Below are positions 15,737 to 22,276 of a stretch of DNA of 23,982 bases, one piece after another. The position numbers and the translations under genes were made by a program. The stretch comes from Parvibaculum sp036499025. GTDB taxonomy: Bacteria; Pseudomonadota; Alphaproteobacteria; Parvibaculales; Parvibaculaceae. Numbering within the stretch: the stretch's first letter is position 1; every line of letters starts with the position of its first letter. The stretch spans positions 1-23,982 of the forward strand of contig DASYEM010000092.1 of assembly GCA_036499025.1 (NCBI GenBank), in the 5' to 3' direction. The notes under the pieces are model-generated. The model was not told the origin of the DNA. It worked only from the letters and a program-made list of their open reading frames with translations, and ran no database searches.

Positions 15737-15754
15737 ATGCGCTCTGGAGCGCAT
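15737..15754 (+). promoter_or_regulatory. Hairpin overlapping the ribosome site of the KOW-like gene
   Basis: ATGCGCT-CTGG-AGCGCAT forms a perfect 7-bp stem with a 4-base loop. The GGAG ribosome site of the gene starting at 15758 occupies 15746-15749, half in the loop and half in the 3' arm. In mRNA this could mask initiation until melted, as in simple RNA thermometers or binding sites for RNA-binding proteins. Confidence 0.4.
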
Positions 15755-15757
15755 CCT

Positions 15758-15946
15758 ATGGAAAGCCACAAATTCAAAGTCGGAGAGACGGTCGAGTTTC
15801 ATCCCGGCGGCTCCTATCTCGCAAAAACACGCGGCCAGTACACGGTCGTGCGGCTCCTCCCCTCGGAGGGTTCGGGATACCAGTATCGCGTGAAGAATGT
15901 TACCGATGGCCACGAGCGGATTGTGCGCGAAGGCCAGATCGACTGA
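15758..15946 (+). CDS. Small conserved hypothetical protein, KOW/SH3-like
   Basis: A 62-residue protein from ATG 15758 with GGAG 8 nt upstream. It opens HKFKVGETVEFHPGG and continues QYTVVRLLPSEG, YQYRVKNV and ERIVREGQID: short beta-strands with glycines, in the layout of KOW or small SH3-like barrels. From memory it resembles uncharacterised proteins common in Rhizobiales genomes that begin H-FK-GQTV and end in YRIKS...ER...E. No function is known to me. Upstream in-frame ATGs (as far as 15659) are rejected because the hairpin and ribosome site precede 15758 directly. It converges on the second BVMO gene, 17 nt from its stop. Confidence 0.8.
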   Translation: MESHKFKVGETVEFHPGGSYLAKTRGQYTVVRLLPSEGSGYQYRVKNVTDGHERIVREGQID

Positions 15947-15963
15947 CTTGCGTCTGTCCGTTC

Positions 15964-17454
15964 TCAGCCGACCAACGCGTATTCGTCGAGGTCCAGGTGG
16001 CGCATCTGCCACCAATATTTGACCGTGAAGCTCGACCAATTGTTGGTCACCTTGCCCGCCGCGTTTTTGTACCAGCTTGAACAGCCTGCGGCCCAGACGG
16101 TCTTCTGCATGTCCTGCTGCAATTCGGCGTTGAATTCTTCTTCCGCTATCTTGCGCACATCGAGCCAGCGCACTTTCGGATTCTTCAAAGCATCGATTGC
16201 CTGCATCACGTAATTGATCTGGCATTCGAGCATGAAGATGATCGAGTTATGGCCGAGATTGTTGTTCGGGCCATAGAGCATGAAGAAGTTCGGGAAGCCC
16301 GCGACGGCGACACCGCGATGCGCTTCGGCGCCGTCCTTCCAGACATCGTTCAGATCGCGGCCGCCGAGACCGGCGATTTTCATCGGAGCAAGAAAGGTCG
16401 TCGTTTCGAAGCCGGTCGAGAAAATGATCGTGTCGGCTGGATGCGAGACGCCATCCTGCGTCACGACGGCATCTTCCGTGATCCGCGCGATGGGGCTCGT
16501 CAGCGTTTCGCAATTGGGCTTTGCGATAGCCGGATACCAGTCATTGGAAATCAGCACGCGTTTGCAGCCCGCCGGATAATCAGGCGTCAGCACTTCGCGG
16601 AGCTTCGGATCGGCGATGTGAGTTTCGAGTTCGGTGCGCCCCGCTTTTTCAAAAAGCCTGCTGAAGAAGCTATCCTTGATGAAGGCGAGATAGTTGCGCT
16701 CGAGCGTCCAGTAGATCATCCAGCGATGCAGCTTGACGAGCCAAGGGAAGCGTTGGAACAGCATTTGCTCCGTCGGCGTATAGGGACGGTCGGCTTTCGG
16801 CACGACCCAGTTCGGCGAACGCTGGAAGATCGAGAGCTTCTTCACCTTGCCGACGATCTCCGGCACGAACTGAATGGCGCTGGCGCCGTTGCCGATGACG
16901 GCGACAGTCTTGCCGGTGAGGTCGTAGCTTTTGTCCCAACGGGCGGAATGAAACTGCTTGCCCTTGAACGTCTCCATGCCCTCGATCTTGGGATAGGCGG
17001 GACGGTTCAACTGGCCGAGCGCGGACACAACCATGTTGGCAGTTATCTCTTCGCCGCCGACGGTGCGGATGCGCCAGATGCCTTCGGCTTCATCGAAGCG
17101 CGCGTCGGCGACTTCCGTGTTGAAACGGATGAAGGGGCGCAGGCCATATTTCTTCGTAATGTGAAGCTGGTAGTCGTGAATTTCCGGCTGCAACGCGAAC
17201 TTGCGCGACCAGTCGAGTTTCGGCTCGAAGGAGAAGGAATAGAGATGAGAGGGCACGTCGCAGCCCGAGCCCGGATAGACATTGTCGCGCCACGTACCGC
17301 CGACGTCGTCAGCCTTTTCGAGCACGACGAAACTGTCGATGCCCGCGCGACGAAGCTGTATCGCCATGCCGAGGCCACCCATGCCTGCGCCAAGAATGGC
17401 AATCTGAACCGTCTTCGGCTTGACCTTCGGTCCCTGACTCAACGCAAGCGCCAC
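15964..17454 (-). CDS. Second Baeyer-Villiger-type flavin monooxygenase (short type)
   Basis: A 496-residue FAD/NADPH monooxygenase without the 60-residue extension of the first one. The FAD motif is ILGAGMGG (20-27), followed by VGGTWRDNVYPGSGCDVPSHLYSFSF. The fingerprint FKGKQFHSARWD is at 163-174 and the NADP motif VIGNGASA at 186-193. FFMLYGPNNNLGHNSIIFMLE near the C-terminus is typical of this group, which includes 4-hydroxyacetophenone-type enzymes and many mycobacterial and alphaproteobacterial BVMOs; substrates range widely, so none is assigned. I chose GTG 17454, preceded by AGGGAG at 7 nt; a GTG at 17484 would add ten residues and lacks a site. It stands alone with its own promoter near 17530-17558, so it is probably regulated separately from the first BVMO. 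Confidence 0.92.
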   Translation of the reverse strand: MALALSQGPKVKPKTVQIAILGAGMGGLGMAIQLRRAGIDSFVVLEKADDVGGTWRDNVYPGSGCDVPSHLYSFSFEPKLDWSRKFALQPEIHDYQLHITKKYGLRPFIRFNTEVADARFDEAEGIWRIRTVGGEEITANMVVSALGQLNRPAYPKIEGMETFKGKQFHSARWDKSYDLTGKTVAVIGNGASAIQFVPEIVGKVKKLSIFQRSPNWVVPKADRPYTPTEQMLFQRFPWLVKLHRWMIYWTLERNYLAFIKDSFFSRLFEKAGRTELETHIADPKLREVLTPDYPAGCKRVLISNDWYPAIAKPNCETLTSPIARITEDAVVTQDGVSHPADTIIFSTGFETTTFLAPMKIAGLGGRDLNDVWKDGAEAHRGVAVAGFPNFFMLYGPNNNLGHNSIIFMLECQINYVMQAIDALKNPKVRWLDVRKIAEEEFNAELQQDMQKTVWAAGCSSWYKNAAGKVTNNWSSFTVKYWWQMRHLDLDEYALVG

Positions 17455-17509
17455 GTCTCTGCTCCCTGTATGGATTGCCCGCACTTTGCTTCGCAGCGCG
17501 CGGATCGTT

Positions 17510-17525
17510 TAGGGTGTACCCCCTA
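17510..17525. promoter_or_regulatory. Candidate operator downstream of the second BVMO promoter
   Basis: TAGGG (17510-17514), six bases, CCCTA (17521-17525) form a perfect 5-bp-arm dyad with an inner GGT-GT-ACC element. It lies immediately downstream of the predicted -10, where a bound repressor would block transcription toward the BVMO. No regulator gene is adjacent. Confidence 0.4.
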
Positions 17526-17529
17526 GTTT

Positions 17530-17558
17530 TATATATACCAGAGTCCAGCGTCGAACAA
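17530..17558 (-). promoter_or_regulatory. Sigma-70-like promoter of the second BVMO gene
   Basis: On the minus strand TTGTTC (plus 17553-17558) is followed after 17 bases by TATATA (plus 17530-17535). An alternating TATATATA tract gives other registers with 15 or 19 bases. The -10 is about 76 nt before the GTG start at 17454. The flanking sequence is much more AT-rich than its surroundings. Confidence 0.5.
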
Positions 17559-17582
17559 TGACAGGCGCGGCGAGGCTTCGGC

Positions 17583-18992
17583 TCATTTCCGCGCTTCCAG
17601 AATGTGCTTGTAAGCGCGAACCTGCTGCACGAAACGCAGCGCCTGCCCGCCTTTAGCGGGGCCGAATTTGAGGCCGTCCGCATATTGCGGTTTCTGGATC
17701 AGGGAGAGCGCGCGGCGGAGGTCCGTCCAGCGATCCTTGTCGAGACCAAGACGTTCGGCAAGCGCCCGGGCGTCGAGCAGATGAGCAAAACCCATATTGT
17801 AGGCGGTGAGCGCGAACCAGAGACGGTCGGGCTCCTCGACGCCACCGGGAATGCGGGCGCGAAGATCGGCAATGTAACGCGCGCCCGCATAAATGCTATC
17901 GATCGGATCAAGGCGATCCTCAACGCCGAGATGCTCGGCTGTGTCCTGCGTCAGCATCATGAGGCCGCGCACGCCGGTGTGGCTGCGGGCGTCCGGCTTC
18001 CAATGAGATTCCTGATAAGCGACGGCGGCAATGACCTGCCAGGGCAAGCCGGTTTCGCCGGCGGCGTCGCGCATCGCCTTTTCGTAGTCAGGCAGCGTCT
18101 CTTCCATCGCCGACTGGAAGGCGCGCACATCGACATAATCGAAAGGCGGCAGGAAGCCGAAGAACTGGCGTTCAATCTCGGCAAGCGCGCCGGATTTCTT
18201 CATGTTCGCCATCCAGCTCTTCACATATTGGCCGAGATCTTGCGAGCCTGGCGCCAACAGCCATGCCAGCGGCTCGTCACCGGTGATCGGAAAAGCTTCA
18301 ATGAGTTCGGGGTAATAAGGATTATTGACCTGAAGCTCGAGCGTGTTCGCCACCGTGCAATCGAGTGCGCCGTCGGCTACGGTTTCGAGGAGTTCTTCAA
18401 CGGGCTTGTCTTGCTGGACGAACTGCAAGCCCGCCGTTTGCACGGACAAGGAGAAAGCCGCTTCGCTCGCGGCAGTCGATGCGCTAACCGCCATTTTGAG
18501 TCCCGCTAGATCTTTCGGCGTTTTCGGCAAAGGAATGTCGCGGCGGCAGACAACGAGTTCGCGGGCGGCCTGATAGGTGGAAACGGTGGCAAGCTCGGCG
18601 CGGCGCGTATCCGTCGCCACGAGGCCCGCCGCCGCGATCTGGCCTTTCCGATTTTTCAGCGCCTCGATCAACTCAGATTCGGTGTCATAGGTGCGGTATT
18701 CGACTTCGACGCCGAGAGCTTTGCCGAGTTCCTGCGTCAGCAGATATTCCACACCGGTCCGGCCTTCCGTGCCGAGATAATAGGTCGTGGGCGCAAGACG
18801 CGTCAGGATGACGAGGCGCCCATCGGCCTTGATCGCGGCGAGGCCCTGCGGCACCGGGCGCACATAGGTCAGGTACCAACCGAGGTTGAGGAAGGCAAAA
18901 ACCAGCAAGGCGCCGACGACGAGATAGGGCATGCGCCGATTGCGCCGAAACACGACGATAGGCTCTATTATTTTCCGCCAGATTTCAGGCAC
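17583..18992 (-). CDS. mltF: MltF-like membrane-bound lytic transglycosylase
   Basis: A 469-residue periplasmic peptidoglycan lytic enzyme with a solute-binding-like regulatory module. A basic N-terminus is followed by one hydrophobic helix (about 22-44) with no lipobox or clear cleavage site, so it looks anchored in the inner membrane. Residues about 59-280 are an SBP_bac_3 domain (LVILTRLAPTTYYL, GVEYLLTQELGKALGVEVEY). Residues about 305-465 are the SLT domain with catalytic Glu328 in AYQESHWKPDA, GLMMLT (343-348) and LTAYNMG. This two-domain order is that of E. coli MltF. GTG 18992 is the start; its ribosome site is weak, and ATG 18932 would remove the charged N-terminus. It lies beyond the terminator of the acyl-CoA dehydrogenase operon and so must have its own promoter. 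Confidence 0.92.
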   Translation of the reverse strand: MPEIWRKIIEPIVVFRRNRRMPYLVVGALLVFAFLNLGWYLTYVRPVPQGLAAIKADGRLVILTRLAPTTYYLGTEGRTGVEYLLTQELGKALGVEVEYRTYDTESELIEALKNRKGQIAAAGLVATDTRRAELATVSTYQAARELVVCRRDIPLPKTPKDLAGLKMAVSASTAASEAAFSLSVQTAGLQFVQQDKPVEELLETVADGALDCTVANTLELQVNNPYYPELIEAFPITGDEPLAWLLAPGSQDLGQYVKSWMANMKKSGALAEIERQFFGFLPPFDYVDVRAFQSAMEETLPDYEKAMRDAAGETGLPWQVIAAVAYQESHWKPDARSHTGVRGLMMLTQDTAEHLGVEDRLDPIDSIYAGARYIADLRARIPGGVEEPDRLWFALTAYNMGFAHLLDARALAERLGLDKDRWTDLRRALSLIQKPQYADGLKFGPAKGGQALRFVQQVRAYKHILEARK

Positions 18993-19040
18993 GCCGTCTC
19001 GCTGCGTTGTTTCGTTGCGCTCTTATCGCGCGGCGGACGA

Positions 19041-19076
19041 CAAAAGAAAAGCCCGCGAGGGTAACCTCGCGGGCTT
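19041..19076 (-). terminator. Strong intrinsic terminator of the acyl-CoA dehydrogenase operon
   Basis: AAGCCCGCGAGG (19049-19060), loop GTAA, and CCTCGCGGGCTT (19065-19076) form a perfect 12-bp stem. Read on the minus strand it is followed by TTTTCTTTTG. It lies 33 nt after the stop of the downstream dehydrogenase gene. The plus-strand side lacks a T-run, so it acts in the minus direction. Confidence 0.92.
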
Positions 19077-19108
19077 CGATCCATTGTAGGACGCCGGTTG
19101 AAAGGCGC

Positions 19109-20338
19109 TTACTTGCCTTTGGGCGCCTGATTGAACGGCAGGTCCTTATCGACGCGAATATCCGACGGCATGCCGAGAACGCGTTCGGCGACGATGTTGC
19201 GCAGGATTTCATCCGTGCCGCCGGCGATGCGGTAACCCGCAGCGCCCAGCCACTGTTCGGTATAAGCGCCTTCTTCGGCCGAAATCTTCCGGTCACGGAT
19301 GATGCCGCCCATATCCTGAAGATCCATGCCGAAGGAGCCTAGATCCTGCATCTTCTTGGCGGCGATGATCTTCGAGATCGAGCTTTCCGGTCCGGGGGTT
19401 TCGCCCTTGGAGAGCGCCGTGAGGGTGCGGAAGCGCGTGAACTTCAGCCCCTGCGCCTGCACATACCAGTCGGCGATGCGCTCGCGCACCGCGCCGTTGG
19501 AAATAGCAGGCTTGCCGTCGATCTCGGTGTCGCGCGCGAGCTTGATGAGCTCGGCCACGTCGGCATTGCCCTGCGAGCCGCCGACCGCGAGGCGTTCATT
19601 CATCAACGTCGTCAGCGCGACCTTCCAACCATCACCGACCTTGCCGAGACGCTGGCTGTCCTTGACGCGAACATTGGTGAAGAAAACTTCGTTGAAGTTC
19701 GCGTCGCCCGACATCTGTTTGATCGGGCGCACTTCGATGCCGGGGCTTTTCATGTCGATATAAAACATGGTGAGACCCTTGTGCTTGGGCACGTTGGGGT
19801 CGGTGCGGACCAGCACGATGCCGAAGTCGCAATAATGCGCGCCGGAGGTCCAGACCTTCTGGCCGTTGATGACCCATTCGTCGCCATCTTTTTCGGCTTT
19901 GGTGCGCAAGCCCGCGACGTCGGAGCCGCCGGCGGGTTCGGAGAAGAGCTGGCACCAGATTTCGTCGCCGCGCACGGCGGGTTTCACATAGCGTTCCTTG
20001 GCGTCTTCGGGTCCCCAGGTCATCACGGTCGGGATGCACATGCCGAGGCCGATGGCGAAGACGCTACCGGTTACCGCGTAGTTCGACTCTTCCTGGCCGT
20101 AGATCACATTTTCAATCGTGGTGCCGCCACCGCCGCCCCACTCTTTGGGCCAGGTGATGCAGGCATAACCGGCTTCCGCCTTCTTGGCCTGCCAGGCTTT
20201 CGATTTCTTCAGAAGCTCCTCAAGCGTCTTTGCTTGTTCGGCGTCTTTCGACTCCGACTTGCGGGTGGCGTTCTGATCGAGCCAGGCGCGGACTTTCGCG
20301 CGATAGGCCGCTTCTTCTTTGGTGTCGTTGAAATCCAT
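19109..20338 (-). CDS. Acyl-CoA dehydrogenase family protein, probable catalytic subunit of a two-gene enzyme
   Basis: A 409-residue FAD flavoprotein that would introduce a double bond next to the thioester of an acyl-CoA. The motifs are CQLFSEPAGGSDVAGLRTKA (129-148), VINGQKVWTSGAHYCDFG (156-173), MSGDANFNEVFFTNVRV and GTDEILRNIVAERVLG (374-389). At the usual catalytic glutamate site (RIYEGT in medium-chain enzymes) it has RIAGGT, with Gly373. Glu248 in MNERLA lies instead where isovaleryl-CoA and long-chain dehydrogenases keep their catalytic glutamate, so it is probably active. The ATG at 20338 gives the standard MDFND opening; the ribosome site is weak. It follows the other subunit by 34 nt and is closed by the terminator at 19041-19076. 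Length and residues resemble the larger partner of steroid side-chain FadE pairs. Confidence 0.93.
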   Translation of the reverse strand: MDFNDTKEEAAYRAKVRAWLDQNATRKSESKDAEQAKTLEELLKKSKAWQAKKAEAGYACITWPKEWGGGGGTTIENVIYGQEESNYAVTGSVFAIGLGMCIPTVMTWGPEDAKERYVKPAVRGDEIWCQLFSEPAGGSDVAGLRTKAEKDGDEWVINGQKVWTSGAHYCDFGIVLVRTDPNVPKHKGLTMFYIDMKSPGIEVRPIKQMSGDANFNEVFFTNVRVKDSQRLGKVGDGWKVALTTLMNERLAVGGSQGNADVAELIKLARDTEIDGKPAISNGAVRERIADWYVQAQGLKFTRFRTLTALSKGETPGPESSISKIIAAKKMQDLGSFGMDLQDMGGIIRDRKISAEEGAYTEQWLGAAGYRIAGGTDEILRNIVAERVLGMPSDIRVDKDLPFNQAPKGK

Positions 20339-20372
20339 GGGTTCGTTTCCCGTCTTAAATTTGTTGGCGCGA

Positions 20373-21497
20373 TCAGGCGGCGTTCTTGGCTTCAAGACGC
20401 GTGGCGAGCTTTTCTTTCCACTGTGCGGAGCTGCCCAGCGTGAGCGAGAGAAGCTTGGCGCGGCGATAATGAAACTGTGTATCCGCTTCCCACGTGTAAC
20501 CGATGCCGCCATGCGTCTGGAGGCTCTCCTGCGCGGCGAAGACATAGGCGTCGTTGCCCGCGAGGCGAGAAGCCGCTGCCGCTTCAGGCAATTCCGCGCC
20601 CTCGTCGTTCAGCATCATCGCGCCGAAATAGGCGTTCGACTTTGCCAACTCCTTCTTCACATACATATCGGCGAGCTTGTGCTTGATCGCCTGATAGGAG
20701 CCGATCTGGCGACCAAAGGCATAGCGTTCGAGAGAATAGTCACGCGCCATTTCAATTGCCGCTTCCGATCCACCGACCTGTTCGAAGGCGAAGAGGACAG
20801 CGGCACCGTCGAGCACGCGCGAAAGCTGCGACCAGCCCTTGCCTGCCGGGCCCATCAGTTCGGCGGGCGTGTCCTTGAAGGTGATCGTCGCATGGCTGCG
20901 CGTCGGGTCGATGGTGCGGAGCACTTCGCGCGTGACGCCCGAAGCTTTCAGATCGACGATGGCGAGCGAGATCGCCTGCTCGCCCGTGCCGCCCGAATTG
21001 ACGAGAACAACAGCGACGTCGGCGATGTCGCCATCCGGCACCGGCAATTTCGTGCCGTTGAGCTTGCCGCCCGCAAAAGCGGTCTGGACGTTGCGCGGGC
21101 TCGCCGCATGCGTGCCTTCCGAGATCGCGACCGTGCCGATGATTTCGCCGGCGGCGAGTTTCGGCAGCCACGTCTCCTTCTGCTTTTCGGTGCCGTAAAG
21201 CTTGATCGCCTCGCTGGCGAGATAGACCGAAGAGGAGAATGGCGTCGCGACGACGGCGCGGCCAAGCTCTTCCGCGATCACGCAGAGTTCCAGCGCGCCG
21301 AGACCGAGGCCACCGTAAGCTTCCGGGATCGCCGTGCCGGTGAGGCCCATATCGACGAGGCCCTTCCAGACTTCTTTCGCATAGGACTCGTTGCCTTCAA
21401 GAATGCGGCGCGTGACGCTCAGCGGGCTTTTGTCGCCGAGAAATTTGCGCACTTGCTCCTTGAGCATCTTCTGGTCGTCGGAAAAATCGAAATTCAT
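20373..21497 (-). CDS. Acyl-CoA dehydrogenase family protein, probable non-catalytic partner subunit
   Basis: A 374-residue acyl-CoA dehydrogenase homologue opening MNFDFSDDQKMLKEQVRKFL, with TAIPEAYGGLGLGALELCV, ISEGTHAASPR, ERYAFGRQIGSYQAIKHKLADMYV (258-281) and LQTHGGIGYTWEAD (326-339). It seems to lack both known catalytic glutamate positions: helix G reads RVLDGAAVLFA (227-237) and the RIYEGT segment is replaced by LSLTLGSS (350-357). Flavin- and partner-contact motifs, including the FGRQIG region, are kept. This is the pattern of the inactive half of heterotetrameric (alpha2beta2) enzymes such as mycobacterial FadE28-FadE29 and FadE26-FadE27. The ATG at 21497 follows a strong GGGAGGA site. 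It is first in the operon; the alignment was done by eye. Confidence 0.9.
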   Translation of the reverse strand: MNFDFSDDQKMLKEQVRKFLGDKSPLSVTRRILEGNESYAKEVWKGLVDMGLTGTAIPEAYGGLGLGALELCVIAEELGRAVVATPFSSSVYLASEAIKLYGTEKQKETWLPKLAAGEIIGTVAISEGTHAASPRNVQTAFAGGKLNGTKLPVPDGDIADVAVVLVNSGGTGEQAISLAIVDLKASGVTREVLRTIDPTRSHATITFKDTPAELMGPAGKGWSQLSRVLDGAAVLFAFEQVGGSEAAIEMARDYSLERYAFGRQIGSYQAIKHKLADMYVKKELAKSNAYFGAMMLNDEGAELPEAAAASRLAGNDAYVFAAQESLQTHGGIGYTWEADTQFHYRRAKLLSLTLGSSAQWKEKLATRLEAKNAA

Positions 21498-21640
21498 AGG
21501 TCCTCCCCGTGGTCATCGGCGGGCGAGCATTGCGCTTCCCGGCGAGCCAGCCTTATGGCCGAATTGGGCTTAATGGATCTTCGCCGCGACATGCGGCCTG
21601 CATCCGGTTTTGGCTTATTGTCCCTGTAAATTTGCGCGCT

Positions 21641-21665
21641 GAAAAGGCCCCCGGCGTTGACGCCG
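21641..21665 (-). terminator. Possible weak terminator after the MarR gene
   Basis: CGGCG-TTGA-CGCCG (21652-21665) forms a 5-bp GC stem 23 nt after the MarR stop. Read on the minus strand, GGGGCC and then TTTTC follow. The short stem and the gap before the T-run make it a poor intrinsic terminator. Confidence 0.3.
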
Positions 21666-21687
21666 CGTCCGCTTGGTTTCAGCCGGG

Positions 21688-22185
21688 TCACTTCCCGGTC
21701 GCCGCGTTGCGCTCCTCTTCGGCCAATAAATTCTGCTTCAGCCGCTCAAGCAGATGCATCAGGGCCGCTCTCTCCTCCGCCGACAGGCCCTTGAGCGCAA
21801 TTTCGAACATGCCCTGCGCGGCCCCCCACATCGGCTCCGCCAACCTGTCCACATTATCGGTCGGGTAGACACGGCGCACGCGGCGATCGGTGGGATCGGG
21901 CTGGCGGATGATGAAGCAGAGCTCTTCCATGCGGTCGAGTAGCCGGCCAAGCGGTGCCTTTTCCATTTCGACTTCTTCGGCGAGCGCCGTCTGGGTCAAG
22001 CCGCCCTGCCGATGGAGCTCTGCAAGTACGCGAGATTGGGCCGGGCTAATCCCAGTGCCCGATTCCTTGAGCCGGCGGTGCCAGGCGCGCTGAAACAGAC
22101 GAAAGACGTCATGCAGCGTCCAGCCGAACTCGCGTTGCTCGACCTGTTCCGGCGTGGCGGAGGATATTTCTGACACTAGCGTCAA
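21688..22185 (-). CDS. MarR-family transcriptional regulator
   Basis: A 165-residue winged-helix dimer. Residues about 20-45 are the dimer helix (FGWTLHDVFRLFQRAWHRRL). Then come ISPAQSRVLAELHRQGGLTQTALAEEVEMEKAPLGRLLDRMEE (about 47-89), holding the helix-turn-helix, and the wing DPTDRRVRRVYPT. The C-terminal helices return to the dimer interface. No ATG fits: I chose TTG 22185, preceded by GGGGAAAG at about 7 nt. A GTG at 22176 is the alternative, and a TTG at 22257 would put coding sequence across the operator. It is divergent from the RND efflux operon, the usual arrangement for MarR repressors of multidrug or solvent pumps, so it probably represses that operon and itself until a ligand binds. 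Confidence 0.88.
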   Translation of the reverse strand: MTLVSEISSATPEQVEQREFGWTLHDVFRLFQRAWHRRLKESGTGISPAQSRVLAELHRQGGLTQTALAEEVEMEKAPLGRLLDRMEELCFIIRQPDPTDRRVRRVYPTDNVDRLAEPMWGAAQGMFEIALKGLSAEERAALMHLLERLKQNLLAEEERNAATGK

Positions 22186-22215
22186 TTTGCATCTTTCCCC
22201 ATTGTAACCTGGGAT

Positions 22216-22233
22216 ACTATACTCATGTAGACT
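22216..22233. promoter_or_regulatory. Candidate MarR operator between regulator and efflux operon
   Basis: ACTATAC-TCAT-GTAGACT is an imperfect palindrome (5 of 7 arm positions pair) of the size bound by MarR dimers. ACTAT also recurs as a direct repeat at 22231-22235. It lies 31 nt upstream of the MarR start and 43 nt upstream of the adaptor start, in the AT-rich part of the gap. Confidence 0.45.
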
Positions 22234-22276
22234 ATTCAGCGCCACGGGAGGGCGCAATGGGGTTGGGGTTCAAAGT

